64,000 bases of DNA from Corynebacterium halotolerans YIM 70093 = DSM 44683 (GCF_000341345.1 NC_020303.1:22257-86256); one strand, 5' to 3'. Shown: positions 34,456 through 45,178, numbered from the stretch's first letter. Notes: generated by a model from the letters alone, not told the origin. Translations and numbers: made by a program.

Positions 34456-34818
34456 GTGACCCGGAGACGACACCTGCTGACCGCCACCGCCCTGTTCCCG
34501 TTGGCTGCGCTGGCGCTGACCGGTTGCGCGGTAACTGACACCACCGCCGTGGCCATGGGTGACGATGCCCTCTTCGAGGTGTACGCCACCACCGGTTACC
34601 TGGCCGACGCCGTCGCTCACCTCGCCCCCGAGGCTGAGGTGGCCACCATGGTGGGCCCGGGCGGGAACCGGCAGCTGGCCGTCGGCGAGCTGCTCCCTGA
34701 GGAGCTGCTGATGGATTGGCCCGAGACCGATGATGAGGGCAACGCGCTATTTGATCCGCATGTCTGGAATAGCCCGGAGGCCTGGTCCCCGGTCGTCGGG
34801 CAAAACGATAATGGTTGA
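34456..34818 (+). pseudogene. Truncated metal-binding lipoprotein of a Zn/Mn ABC importer (ZnuA/MntA type)
   Basis: Begins like a normal cluster A-I solute-binding lipoprotein: signal peptide with lipobox LTGC, then FEVYATTGYLADAVAHL and EVATMVGPGG. The region that normally carries the first His ligands after GPGG is missing, followed by LAVGELLPEELLMDWPETD and FDPHVWNSPEAW, where the frame leaves homology and stops. Only 120 codons remain of about 300 expected, so it cannot bind metal. The permease and ATPase genes are absent. It keeps a good promoter with an MntR-type palindrome and AGGAG. Confidence 0.75.
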
Positions 34819-34890
34819 CCGGGCAGCGCAGTAAAGCTAGACCGAACGAAGTTTTTGTAACGACTGTTTGACAAGGCGTGAGATAACGAG

Positions 34891-36129
34891 ATGAGTGCCG
34901 GAATCGCCGAGCCCAAAACCCGGGGCCGCAAGACCGCTTGGCTGCTTGGCCCTGCCTTGGTGGCGGGGGTGGCTTACCTTGATCCGGGCAATGTGGCGGT
35001 CAATATGTCAGCAGGAGCGCAGTTTGGGTACTTGCTGGTGTGGGTGATTGTTGCGGCCAATATGGCGGCGTGGCTGATCCAGTACATGTCCGCGAAGTTG
35101 GGCTTGGCCACGGGGTCGAGCATGGCTGAGCTCCTGGGGCAGCGCATCAAGAGCCGACCAGGTCGGGTCCTATACGGACTGCAGGCGCAGTTCGTGGCGA
35201 TCGCCACTGATATTGCCGAGGTAATCGGCGGAGCGGTAGCCCTGTGGATCCTGTTCGACATTCCACTCGTGATGGGGGCGATCATCACGGGCTTGATCTC
35301 CACTATCTTGCTTCTGGTACAGGCTAGGCGGGACGCGAAGACCTTCGAGTTCGCGATCATCGGCCTGATGCTGGTCATCGTGGTCGGATTTTGTTACGGC
35401 CTGTTCCTGGCGCCGCCCGAACCCGGTGCTGTCCTTGAGGGGATGATTCCCCGGTTCGATGGTACTCAGTCGGTGCTGCTTGCGGCGAGCATCTTGGGGG
35501 CGACGGTTATGCCGCATGCGATCTACGCCCACTCTTCACTTGCCCGTGACCGCTTCGGAATCGATAAGATCTATCCGTTGCCGCGGCTGATTCGAGCCAC
35601 TCGAGTCGATGTCACGATCGCGCTCACGATCGCAGGATCCGTCAACCTGGTGATGCTGCTCGTTGCTGCGACCGTTCTTCCCGGGGTATCGGGCACCGAT
35701 ACCCTTGAAGGTGCCCACGCCGCCATACAGAATGCGCTTGGAGTTACGGCCGGGTGGATGTTCGCGATCGCACTCCTGGCCTCCGGTCTCGCCTCGACAG
35801 CTGTCGGCGCTTATGCTGGGAGCGATATCATGGGCGGTCTCTTCCGCACCCGCCTGAAACTCATCACCCGGCGTCTGATCACCATCATCCCGTCCATCAT
35901 CGTGCTCGCGATCGGTATCGACCCCACGTATGCCCTGGTGCTGAGTCAGGTGATCCTCTCCTTTGGGATTCCGTTCGCGCTCGTTCCTTTGGTGTGGCTG
36001 ACCTCGCGAAAAAAGCTCATGGGATCCGCGGTAAATACCTGGTGGACAACGGCGATGGGCTGGCTCGTCACTGCCGGAATCATTGCACTCAACATTGCAC
36101 TCATCGCGCTCGAAACAGGTGTCGTTTGA
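34891..36129 (+). CDS. mntH: NRAMP-family manganese importer
   Basis: Proton-coupled divalent metal importer of 412 residues with about 11 membrane segments. The metal-site motifs are intact: DPGN in GVAYLDPGNVAVN (TM1) and MPHAIYAHS (TM6). IATDIAEVIGGAVAL is the TM3 signature. It sits 72 bp after the ruined lipoprotein gene and near mntR, so MntR-controlled Mn uptake is likely; no operator of its own was recognised. It may have taken over from the lost ABC importer. Confidence 0.92.
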   Translation: MSAGIAEPKTRGRKTAWLLGPALVAGVAYLDPGNVAVNMSAGAQFGYLLVWVIVAANMAAWLIQYMSAKLGLATGSSMAELLGQRIKSRPGRVLYGLQAQFVAIATDIAEVIGGAVALWILFDIPLVMGAIITGLISTILLLVQARRDAKTFEFAIIGLMLVIVVGFCYGLFLAPPEPGAVLEGMIPRFDGTQSVLLAASILGATVMPHAIYAHSSLARDRFGIDKIYPLPRLIRATRVDVTIALTIAGSVNLVMLLVAATVLPGVSGTDTLEGAHAAIQNALGVTAGWMFAIALLASGLASTAVGAYAGSDIMGGLFRTRLKLITRRLITIIPSIIVLAIGIDPTYALVLSQVILSFGIPFALVPLVWLTSRKKLMGSAVNTWWTTAMGWLVTAGIIALNIALIALETGVV

Positions 36130-36229
36130 GCTCATATCGACTGCGCTTTTCATGTCTTTGCGTCCGGCAAGCAACGAATCGGAAGCGGAAGGTTGACGGT
36201 TTCCAGTCATCATTGCGACTCCTGACCAG

Positions 36230-36540
36230 ATGAGGGATTCAGATGGTGCGCTGGGCGTGGAACAAGTCACCGGTGGGGTGGAGCGTCGCTGCTTCGAGCT
36301 GATCTGGCAAGGGTTGAGCGGCTTGGCATCCGCAGTCGAGGTTGGAGTGCCGCTCAGTTGCGGGTCGGTGTGGTTCGTCGACGCTGGCAGCGGGAGGTTG
36401 ATCGACACTTTGATTAGCGGTAGATAGTTGTCGCAGGATGATCGAATAGAGATCGCCGATGGGCTCGACGCTGGCGAGCCGGTGAAGCAGATCGCCGCGC
36501 GTATCGGGAACAGCTACCAGAGCGTGGGGGGTGTCCACTA
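36230..36540 (+). pseudogene. IS30-family transposase N-terminal remnant
   Basis: VWFVDAGSGRLIDTLISGR is followed, after a TAG, by LSQDDRIEIADGLDAGEPVKQIAARIGNSYQSV, the characteristic N-terminal HTH of IS30-type transposases. The rest is cut off by the IS5 element inserted at the TA at 36539-36540. Confidence 0.65.
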
Positions 36541-37547
36541 GGACGTGTTGCGAAAATCGTGGGCGCGGGGTCGGCGTGAGGGGTGGAAATGAGGGCGGCC
36601 TCCGGTGTAGCGAGGAAGGTGCGAACTCACCACGCCGGACACAGGAGGCCTTATCCCCACCGTAGACGCCCACACCCGTCACGATCTCACCGACGCCCAA
36701 TGGAATCTGCTGAAACCGTTGCTACCAGCCCCTTCCCGGTGCGGCCGGCCTCGGCGCTACGGCCTGCGGGATCTGATCAACGGCATCAAACACCGCATCC
36801 GGACCGGCGTTCCCTGGCGGGATGTGCCTGACTGCTACGGGCCCTGGTGGCGGGTCTACGCCCTGTTCCGTACCTGGCAACTATCCGGTATCTGGTCGCG
36901 TATCGAGGCCGAACTCCAGTCCTGGGCCGATGGCCAGGGACACCTCGGATGGGACATCTCCGTCGACTCCACCACCGCCCGGGCGCATATCCACGCCGCC
37001 GGGGCACGGCGAGATTCCTCTGAGCGCCTCGACGGTGAACCGGACAACCATGCCCTCGGCCGGTCGAGGGGCGGGTTCTCCACCAAGATTCATCTCGCCT
37101 GTGACCAGCACCTACAAGCAGTGTCATTCACGGTGACCGCCGGACAGGCCGGCGATGCCCCGCAGCTGACCGAAGTCCTCGACCGGATCCAGGTGGCCCG
37201 CCCCGGGCCCGGTCGACCCCGCAGCCGGCCCAATCGGGTACTGGCGGACAAGGCCTACTCCTCACAGGCAAACCGGTCCTATCTGCGGTGCCGAAACATC
37301 ACGACCACGATCCCGGTCAAAAAGGACCAGGCCGCCAATCGAAAGGCCAAAGGATCCGCCGGTGGACGGCCACCGACCTTCGACTCTGAGGCGTATAAGG
37401 GCCGTAACGTCGTCGAACGCTGCTTCAACGCCCTCAAACACAACCGGGCGGTGGCCACCCGCTACGACAAACTCGCCGTCCGGTTCCAGGCAGTCGTCCA
37501 GATTGCGAACATCGACCGCTGGCTCAAACGACTTTCGTAACACGTCC
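36541..37547 (+). mobile_element. IS5-family element (IS427-like)
   Basis: 1007-bp element with terminal inverted repeats GGACGTGTT(G/A)CGAAA and a TA duplication on each side (36539-36540, 37548-37549), as in the IS427 group. It interrupts the IS30 remnant and lies next to a relic of ctaG. Confidence 0.85.
36635..37540 (+). CDS. IS5-family transposase
   Basis: DDE transposase. The frame runs from PDTGGLIPTVDAHTRHDLT to RWLKRLS and shows DISVDSTTARAH (first Asp), ADKAYSS (second Asp) and VVERCFNALKHNRAVATRYDK (Glu). In the remnant at 33020-33558 the same sequence starts with ATG; here that codon reads ACG at 36632-36634, so the native start seems lost and translation would need TTG at 36719 or another codon. 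Some IS427-type elements use two frames, but this one is continuous. Activity is doubtful for this reason. Confidence 0.8.
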   Translation, partial: PDTGGLIPTVDAHTRHDLTDAQWNLLKPLLPAPSRCGRPRRYGLRDLINGIKHRIRTGVPWRDVPDCYGPWWRVYALFRTWQLSGIWSRIEAELQSWADGQGHLGWDISVDSTTARAHIHAAGARRDSSERLDGEPDNHALGRSRGGFSTKIHLACDQHLQAVSFTVTAGQAGDAPQLTEVLDRIQVARPGPGRPRSRPNRVLADKAYSSQANRSYLRCRNITTTIPVKKDQAANRKAKGSAGGRPPTFDSEAYKGRNVVERCFNALKHNRAVATRYDKLAVRFQAVVQIANIDRWLKRLS

Positions 37548-37582
37548 TAAACGGGGGTCAGGCCCATGTGTTCCAGGATAGG

Positions 37583-37650
37583 GCTGAACATGCCCGCCAG
37601 TTTCTCGGCGCACATGGCCGGCCACCTCATCTTGTCGCTGGTTGTTCCTG
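37583..37650 (+). pseudogene. Relic of a second copD-ctaG gene
   Basis: The frame from 37583 reads LNMPASFSAHMAGHLILSLVVP, almost the same as LNMAATFSAHMVGHIILSLVVP in the intact CopD-CtaG protein at 16685-18754. Nothing before or after matches, so it is a short leftover next to the IS5 insertion. Confidence 0.7.
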
Positions 37651-37726
37651 CGACGTGGGGCACGTTCCTCTGTGGTGAGCGGCGGTGGCGAGTGAGTTCG
37701 TTCGCCCGGTTCGGTTGCCGTTGTGG

Positions 37727-38071
37727 TTAGGAGCGGGCGAAGCGGGCGATGGCGTCGGTGACTTCCTGGAACTTCGCATCCGCCTCCTCGCCTCCCAGCT
37801 GGGCGGCGTCGCGCACACAATGCTTCATGTGGTCATCCAGCAGGCCTAGGGCAACGTTGCGCAGCGCGGAGTTGACCGCGGAGACCTGGGTGAGGATGTC
37901 GATGCAGTACTGCTCCTCGTCGACCATGCGGTGAAGACCCCGGACCTGGCCCTCGATGCGCTTGAGGCGGGCGAGGTAGCGGTCCTTGTCGTTGATATAA
38001 CCGTGGGTGGGGTAGCAGGTGCCTGACGCATCGTCGGCGGGAACGGTCTGATCAGGGGTGAGGGCATCCAT
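37727..38071 (-). CDS. csoR: Copper-sensing repressor CsoR
   Basis: All-helical copper sensor of 114 residues. The Cu(I) ligands are Cys56, His81 and Cys85 in EEQYCIDILTQ and DDHMKHCVRDA, the C-H-C set of CsoR. It releases DNA when it binds Cu(I). The N-terminus has an extra 25 residues before the first helix. AAGGAG precedes the ATG. Likely targets are the palindromes before copZ (41384-41400), copA (40974-40990) and the HMA-copB unit (54214-54230). Confidence 0.92.
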   Translation of the reverse strand: MDALTPDQTVPADDASGTCYPTHGYINDKDRYLARLKRIEGQVRGLHRMVDEEQYCIDILTQVSAVNSALRNVALGLLDDHMKHCVRDAAQLGGEEADAKFQEVTDAIARFARS

Positions 38072-38159
38072 GATGGTCTCCTTGCTAAAAGGGGTGGGCC
38101 GGTACGTCCTGGGTCAGTGCGCAGTTCGATCAGGAGGACAGGCCCGAGGGTGTGGAACA

Positions 38160-38189
38160 GGGCGTGGTGACCTGGCGGCCACCACGCCC
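38160..38189 (-). terminator. Hairpin after the YHS-like gene
   Basis: GGGCGTGGTG..CACCACGCCC, a perfect 10-bp stem 34 bp after the stop of the gene at 38223-38495. It may end the copA transcript before csoR. The T-run is poor. Confidence 0.5.
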
Positions 38190-38222
38190 CATGACGTTAT
38201 CCTGCTGGATGGTCGGCAGATA

Positions 38223-38495
38223 TCAGCCTGCGTGGGCGTACTGGGCGGGGTTGGCGTCAAACTTCGGGCCGCAGCCGGGGCAGCAGAGCCAGTAACGCTG
38301 GCCCTCGTAGTCACGGTAGAGGCCCTTGGCTTCTGCCTCGGCCTTGATGACCGGGGTGCCGGCCATGACGGGGCATTCGGCCGTCTCGCCGATGGTGCCC
38401 TCGGCGTTTGCCGGGGTAGAGGTGAGGGTCAGGGACTCCGGAGCGGAGGTCTGGGTGTTGTCGGAGTGGCCGCAGCCGCAAGAGGGGTTAGACAT
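38223..38495 (-). CDS. Small Cys-rich YHS-like metal-binding protein
   Basis: Protein of 90 residues that follows copA by 36 bp on the same strand. The N-terminus has CGCGH, the middle has ECPVMAG and the end YWLCCPGCGPKFDANPAQYAH, the pattern of the YHS/TRASH metal-binding domain. Such domains accompany copper ATPases and may act as metallochaperones. Binding of Cu or other soft metals is inferred. Confidence 0.75.
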   Translation of the reverse strand: MSNPSCGCGHSDNTQTSAPESLTLTSTPANAEGTIGETAECPVMAGTPVIKAEAEAKGLYRDYEGQRYWLCCPGCGPKFDANPAQYAHAG

Positions 38496-38531
38496 GGGGT
38501 GGGTGTCCTTATCGGTAGAAGGGGATGGGGG

Positions 38532-40889
<2,358 letters not shown>

Positions 40890-40973
40890 CAGTTATCAGT
40901 CCTCATTGAGAGCACATCGGTGTTTATTGTCTGGATTAGGCAGCATTCCCCGCCGCCCACTACCGCTAAACCT

Positions 40974-40990
40974 GTACCCCCTACCGGTAT
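40974..40990 (-). promoter_or_regulatory. CsoR-type operator of copA
   Basis: GTACCCCCTACCGGTAT, an imperfect palindrome of the CsoR kind (ATACC at one end, GGTAC at the other on the minus strand). Confidence 0.6.
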
Positions 40991-41030
40991 GGAACAAGGG
41001 CGGGTGTCCCTTGCGGGGTCGCGAATGGAG

Positions 41031-41076
41031 AAAGGGCCCGATCCCGCTGCCACACAATGCGGGGGGACGGGCCTTA
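41031..41076 (-). terminator. Terminator between copZ and copA
   Basis: On the minus strand AAGGCCCGTCCCCCCGC...GCGGGATCGGGCCCTTTCTCC forms a strong stem with a short T-rich end, just after the copZ stop. Confidence 0.65.
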
Positions 41077-41087
41077 TGGGGGAGCGC

Positions 41088-41297
41088 TTAGGGTTTGACG
41101 GCGTAGCCGGCTTCCTTGACGGCGGCGGCGACATCCTCGTCGGTGAAGTCCTCCCCGGTAACCTCCATGCGGCCGTTGTCGACGGTAGCTTCCACAGAGT
41201 TCACGCCGGCGACCTCGCCGACCTCCTCCTCGACGGAGGCCTTGCAGTGGCCGCAGGTCATGCCTTCGACCATGTAGTTCTTGGTGACGGTTGCCAT
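41088..41297 (-). CDS. copZ: Copper chaperone CopZ
   Basis: Single HMA domain protein of 69 residues with the Cu(I) site EGMTCGHCKAS and the ending AAVKEAGYAV. It carries Cu(I) to CopA and may hand copper to CsoR. AAAGGAC precedes the ATG. Its promoter holds a CsoR palindrome at 41384-41400; transcription likely ends at the hairpin directly after the stop. Confidence 0.95.
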   Translation of the reverse strand: MATVTKNYMVEGMTCGHCKASVEEEVGEVAGVNSVEATVDNGRMEVTGEDFTDEDVAAAVKEAGYAVKP

Positions 41298-41383
41298 TGT
41301 GAATGTCCTTTCGCTGGGAAATGCTTTTGGAGGTGACGAAGTAGCCTCCGAGCGGGGGCGCCCCTTCGGTTAATAGCTACCCT

Positions 41384-41400
41384 ATACCCATAGGGGGTAT
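41384..41400 (-). promoter_or_regulatory. CsoR-type operator of copZ
   Basis: ATACCCATAGGGGGTAT, a 6-5-6 palindrome that fits the consensus for CsoR sites, about 87 bp before the copZ start. Confidence 0.75.
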
Positions 41401-41756
41401 ATATCAAGGGTGTGAGTGATCAGGGCAAGTAGGGAGGGTGCTCATGACCGCCCGGTGCCCTTCAGTGCTGCCTTGACCTCGCCCGAACGGCAGGGCGTTT
41501 GCCGAGCTCGCGTGGTGACCGGCTTTTCTGCCGGGCTTGCACTGGCCGGGGATCCGTCTCTGAGGTGGGGAGACGATAAAAGGGTGGCCGCTCGAGTCCG
41601 GCATGGGCCGATAGCACTCGAAGGGCCACCCCTGTTGGACGGTGTCTCAGGTGAGATGTCCTCGTCGGCCACAGCGGACATGCTCGGCACCCTGATCTCG
41701 CCCGGGTCGGGCCGGGATGCGGGGCAGGCGTCGCCGGCTAGTGGTCATGGGTCGGG
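41401..41756. other. Intergenic region after the csp gene
   Basis: About 355 bp without a gene. The main element is the long hairpin at 41581-41631; the rest shows nothing I can name. Confidence 0.45.
41581..41631. terminator. Long hairpin, possible terminator of the csp gene
   Basis: GGGTGGCC..CTCGAG ... CTCGAA..GGGCCACCC gives about 13 pairs around a 20-nt loop. It lies 125 bp downstream of the csp stop on the minus strand. Confidence 0.45.
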
Positions 41757-42167
41757 TTAGGCCAGGGTGGCGAGCAGTTCCGCGCAGGCCTGTTCACACC
41801 GGCGGCAGGCTTCGGCGCAGACCTTGCAGTGCTCGTGCATGTCAGCGTGGCGGGCGCATTCCTCCCCGCAGGCCTGGCAGGCGGCACGGCAGGTCTCCAG
41901 GACGGAGCGGATGAGGTTGACATCCCAGCCGGTCTGCCGGGAGAGCACGCGGCCGGTGACATCACAGATGTCAGCGCAGTCGAGGTTGAGACGGATGCAG
42001 GTGGTCAGCTCCGCGACCATGTCCTCGCCCAGGCAGGCGTCGGCACAGGCGGTGCAGGTCTGGGCGCACTCGAAGCAGGCTTCGATGCATTCGGCCAGTT
42101 TGTCCTTGTCGATCTGGCCCAGGTCCTTCGGGTGTGTGTCCAGCATGGTGCGTACGTGATGAGTCAT
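41757..42167 (-). CDS. Cytosolic four-helix-bundle copper-storage protein (Csp3-like)
   Basis: Small Cys-rich protein of 136 residues with 18 cysteines spread along all helices (CIEACFECAQTCTACADAC, CIRLNLDCADIC, CRAACQACGEEC, CKVCAEACRRCEQAC). This is the DUF326 / copper-storage (Csp) pattern, in which the Cys line the core of a four-helix bundle and bind many Cu(I). There is no signal peptide, so it is of the cytosolic Csp3 kind. The start at 42167 has GGAG well spaced; earlier in-frame starts exist. A CopR-type box lies 105 bp upstream, an unusual regulator for a cytosolic store. Confidence 0.9.
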   Translation of the reverse strand: MTHHVRTMLDTHPKDLGQIDKDKLAECIEACFECAQTCTACADACLGEDMVAELTTCIRLNLDCADICDVTGRVLSRQTGWDVNLIRSVLETCRAACQACGEECARHADMHEHCKVCAEACRRCEQACAELLATLA

Positions 42168-42271
42168 GTCGTGCTCCATTCTCGATTCGATCCGGAAAGA
42201 CGGGCCAGTCGAGCCGACCGGCCCTGATCCCGACCCTAGAGGGCCACCCAACTGGAATCACGGGCTAAACC

Positions 42272-42291
42272 ATGAAGATTTCATGAAGAAA
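42272..42291 (+). promoter_or_regulatory. CopR-type tandem box
   Basis: TGAAGATTT-ca-TGAAGAAAA. It is 105 bp before the csp start (minus strand) and 345 bp before the M23 gene. Sequence on the csp side is also shared with the DUF305 promoter near 32110-32165. Confidence 0.65.
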
Positions 42292-42584
42292 ATCACCCCA
42301 CCTCCAGCGGCCGCGGTAGCTTGATGAGCGGTTCAAGTTCCTGCCCCCGCTTCCTTGAGGCTGGGTCTGTCCTATCTCGGCTGTGACCAGCTCGTTTTGG
42401 GCGTCACCTGGTGCTGTCTGTGGTGTTGGAATCCGGCCACCGGGCCTTTCTAGACGGTCACGGAAAGCTGGTAATCGCGCCCTCTGAAGGTCGAAGCGAG
42501 TGTGGTTTTCCCTGGGGGGCATGCAGGCAGGCAGGTCATCGAGGTAGAGAATCCTTGATTGAAAAGCTATTCTCATCTCGGAAC

Positions 42585-42604
42585 GATAACGCAATGGTCA
42601 CAAT
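42585..42604 (+). promoter_or_regulatory. Conserved 20-bp block upstream of M23 gene 2
   Basis: ATAACGCAATGGTCACAATC, 18 of 20 identical to 19016-19035, 31 bp before the start codon. Confidence 0.5.
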
Positions 42605-42635
42605 CCCATATAGGGAAACGACGGAAGAAGATTCA

Positions 42636-43382
42636 ATGCGACTGAAGGCTCAGCGGGCTACCCGAGGAAAACACCGCGAGATCACCACCGTGCAGAACAA
42701 GAGGCGGGTTGCCCTCGTAGCCGTGGCTGCCGGCACGGTCTCCTCCGCCGGAATCGGCGGGGCCACCGCAGCCACCCTCCAGGCCCCGGCCCCGGCCCCG
42801 GCGTCTCCGGAAGTCGCCACTGTCGATGTCGATCTAGCCAGCACTAACACCCCACTGTCCTCGAGCGTGGATGAAGTACCGCCGCAGATCCTGGCGATCT
42901 CCGAGTTCAAACCGGTCGCCAACGTCGAGGAGCAGCTGGACAAGGCCCTCCAGTACAACGCCGAGCGGGCCGAGGCCGACCGTGCCGCCCGCGCGCCGTC
43001 GGTGGTCAAACCCGCTGAAGGTACCTTCACCTCCGGTTTCGGCATGCGCTGGGGAACCCTCCACGCCGGCCTGGACATCGCCAACGGCGTGGGCACCCCG
43101 ATCCTCGCGGCGATGGGCGGCACCGTGATCGACTCCGGCCCGGCCTCCGGTTTCGGGCAGTGGATCCGCATCCAGCACGATGATGGTTCGATTGCCGTCT
43201 ACGGCCACATGGAAACCCTCGACGTCACCGTCGGGGAACGCGTCACCGCTGGCCAAAAGATCGCGGGCATGGGCAACCGGGGGTTTTCCACCGGCTCTCA
43301 CCTGCACTTCGAGCTTTACCCGACTGGCAGCGGGGCGGTCGACCCGTTGCCCTGGTTCGCCGAGCACGGCGTCACCTTCTAA
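42636..43382 (+). CDS. Secreted M23-family (LytM) cell-wall endopeptidase, copy 2
   Basis: Paralogue of the protein at 19105-19851, the same length (248 residues) and nearly the same from the M23 domain on (GFGMRWGTLHAGLDIA, SHLHFELYPTGSG), with more changes in the signal and linker part, including a PAPAPA run. Zinc ligands are kept. GGAAGAAG and the start codon are in the same context as in copy 1. It should act on peptidoglycan. It shares its upstream region with the copper-storage gene. Confidence 0.9.
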   Translation: MRLKAQRATRGKHREITTVQNKRRVALVAVAAGTVSSAGIGGATAATLQAPAPAPASPEVATVDVDLASTNTPLSSSVDEVPPQILAISEFKPVANVEEQLDKALQYNAERAEADRAARAPSVVKPAEGTFTSGFGMRWGTLHAGLDIANGVGTPILAAMGGTVIDSGPASGFGQWIRIQHDDGSIAVYGHMETLDVTVGERVTAGQKIAGMGNRGFSTGSHLHFELYPTGSGAVDPLPWFAEHGVTF

Positions 43383-43612
43383 CCTTCCCGCACTCACCAG
43401 GACCGGCCCCGACACCGGAGCCGGCGGCAGTGACTGGACGTGAGGCACCCGCCTCAGACCGCAGAGACGCTTCTCACTCATCGCCGACACAGCCCAGACT
43501 TGATAGCTTCTCCAGGCAGGGCAGACCGGGGCACAGGGGAGGCAGTCCGTGCTCGTCATATATGGGGGCGGCGAGCGTCCCGCCAACGAGGAGCAGGTGC
43601 CGTAATCCACGT

Positions 43613-45178
43613 TTAGTGGGATGCTTCCGTAACCTGCCTTCTCCTGCGCCAGCTGACGAGGCCGGTAACCGCAGGCCATGCAAGAGCCAGCATCGCGAGA
43701 ACCAACAGGGGCGTATCCCCCATGCGCGCATACGGCGTCAAACCAGTATGAAGGGGAACGGTTGCCGTCAGCAGTTCGTTCGTGCCTAGGCCACTGAGTT
43801 GTGAGACTGTGCCGTCGGGCTGGATAACTGCGGAGTACCCGGTGGGGGCAGCCTGGAGAACGGTGCGGCCAAACTCGCGGGCACGCATCCGAGATGCGGC
43901 CACTTCAATTGCAGGTACTTCCTCGGTCACAAAAGACGCGGCGTTGGTCGGTGCGAGGAGTAGCTGCCCACCATTGCGAACAGCATCGGCGACTCGGTCG
44001 GCGAAGAAGACCTCATAAGAAATGACGATCCCCAATCGTGGTGTCCCGCTGGGATCGAGCACCGCCGGTCCCTCTCCGGCAATGGCGTCGCGGGGGATGA
44101 ACCGTGCGTCCTCGCTGAGTCGTTCAATCAGATTGCGCATAGGGATGTACTCGCCGAACGGCACACGATGATGCTTCTCATAGCGTCCTAACCGGGTCCC
44201 GTCCGGTCCCCACACTATGGATGCGTTCCGGAAATGTTGATCCTCGGATTCGGTAATTCCGACGACGATGTTCGTGTCGAGTTGCCTGGCCAGTTCAGCG
44301 AAAGCTGCATCAACGCGCGTCCCGTCGACTGAGCCGTCGATATTGACGACGTTTTCGGGCAGCAGAACCAGATCAGGGTCCCCGGTGATATCTTCGGCAG
44401 CCTGTAGGTGCCGACGGGTCGTATCAAACGGATCGGTATTGACCGCGCGAAGCCCGCGGGGGCCTCCACCCTGCACGAGCACGACATCAAGGCTGCCTTC
44501 TGACGTATCATCTACGATCGTTGGCGCGAACGCCGGTACCGCGAGTACCACGACCACTGCGACCACGGATGCTGCACGGGCTCGTCTCGGCCCGAAGATG
44601 ACAGCGGTAACAACGGCCCCCGCAACTGCGGCCAACGCGGTCACCAGGAGAGTCCCACCCAGGGGCGCTGCAGCCATGAAAGGACCATCGGTCTGGCTGT
44701 ATCCGAAAGCGGACAGCGGGAAACCGCCGAACGGGAACCGGTGCTGCACAGCCTCCAATAACACCAGGGCAGCAGGGGTGAGCAGCCACCAGCCCGACCA
44801 GCGGCTGCGAAAAGCCGCCTCGCTAGGCGATACCGCGGCAACCAGCATTAACAGTAGCGCCTGAACGACAACAACAGCAGCGTATCCGGCAGTGTTGAAG
44901 TCGGTGAGCCAGCGCAGAGCAAGAGCGTAGTGCACCACTCCGCCCAACCCACCGAGCCACAAACGGTTACGTAGTGGTTGACCTGCCAAAGCCAGCATGA
45001 ACATAGTCACGCCCACCGGGAACAGCACCCACCAACCGCGTGGCGGCAGCGCCAGCCACCAGACCACCGCAGCTCCCATCATGAGCGCGGTGGGACCGGC
45101 CAATCTGCGCCAGTTATCGCCGGCTATCCCCCGGAAAAGGCGGCAGGCCGTCACGCCTGCTGCAGTACTAGCCCTCAC
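43613..45178 (-). CDS. lnt: Apolipoprotein N-acyltransferase homologue with Cys-to-Ser change
   Basis: Lnt-family protein of 521 residues: six or more membrane segments followed by a carbon-nitrogen hydrolase (nitrilase) domain. The catalytic Glu275 (LLPENVVNIDG) and Lys335 (YEKHHRVPFGEY) are present, but the nucleophile position reads GIVISYEVFF, with Ser387 where E. coli Lnt has Cys387. The codon is TCT. I recall that a mycobacterial second Lnt homologue shows the same substitution. It may be inactive, use Ser, or do another job. The GTG at 45178 is uncertain; ATGs near codon 33 are possible. Lgt is encoded at 28594. Confidence 0.88.
   Translation of the reverse strand: MRASTAAGVTACRLFRGIAGDNWRRLAGPTALMMGAAVVWWLALPPRGWWVLFPVGVTMFMLALAGQPLRNRLWLGGLGGVVHYALALRWLTDFNTAGYAAVVVVQALLLMLVAAVSPSEAAFRSRWSGWWLLTPAALVLLEAVQHRFPFGGFPLSAFGYSQTDGPFMAAAPLGGTLLVTALAAVAGAVVTAVIFGPRRARAASVVAVVVVLAVPAFAPTIVDDTSEGSLDVVLVQGGGPRGLRAVNTDPFDTTRRHLQAAEDITGDPDLVLLPENVVNIDGSVDGTRVDAAFAELARQLDTNIVVGITESEDQHFRNASIVWGPDGTRLGRYEKHHRVPFGEYIPMRNLIERLSEDARFIPRDAIAGEGPAVLDPSGTPRLGIVISYEVFFADRVADAVRNGGQLLLAPTNAASFVTEEVPAIEVAASRMRAREFGRTVLQAAPTGYSAVIQPDGTVSQLSGLGTNELLTATVPLHTGLTPYARMGDTPLLVLAMLALAWPAVTGLVSWRRRRQVTEASH

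Larger units (their letters stand above)
42168..42635. other. Divergent regulatory region of csp and M23 gene 2
   Basis: Holds the CopR box at 42272-42291 and the 20-bp M23 block at 42585-42604. An open frame continues upstream of the M23 start from 42411 but contains no signal-peptide or domain and overlaps the regulatory block, so it is not taken as coding. Confidence 0.5.

Noticed and set aside
34456..34818. Small intact lipoprotein gene
   Set aside because: The protein joins two distant parts of a solute-binding protein and ends abruptly, so it is better read as a pseudogene.
42411..42635. 75-codon N-terminal extension of the second M23 peptidase
   Set aside because: The paralogue lacks it, a ribosome site sits at 42636, and the extension overlaps the conserved upstream block.
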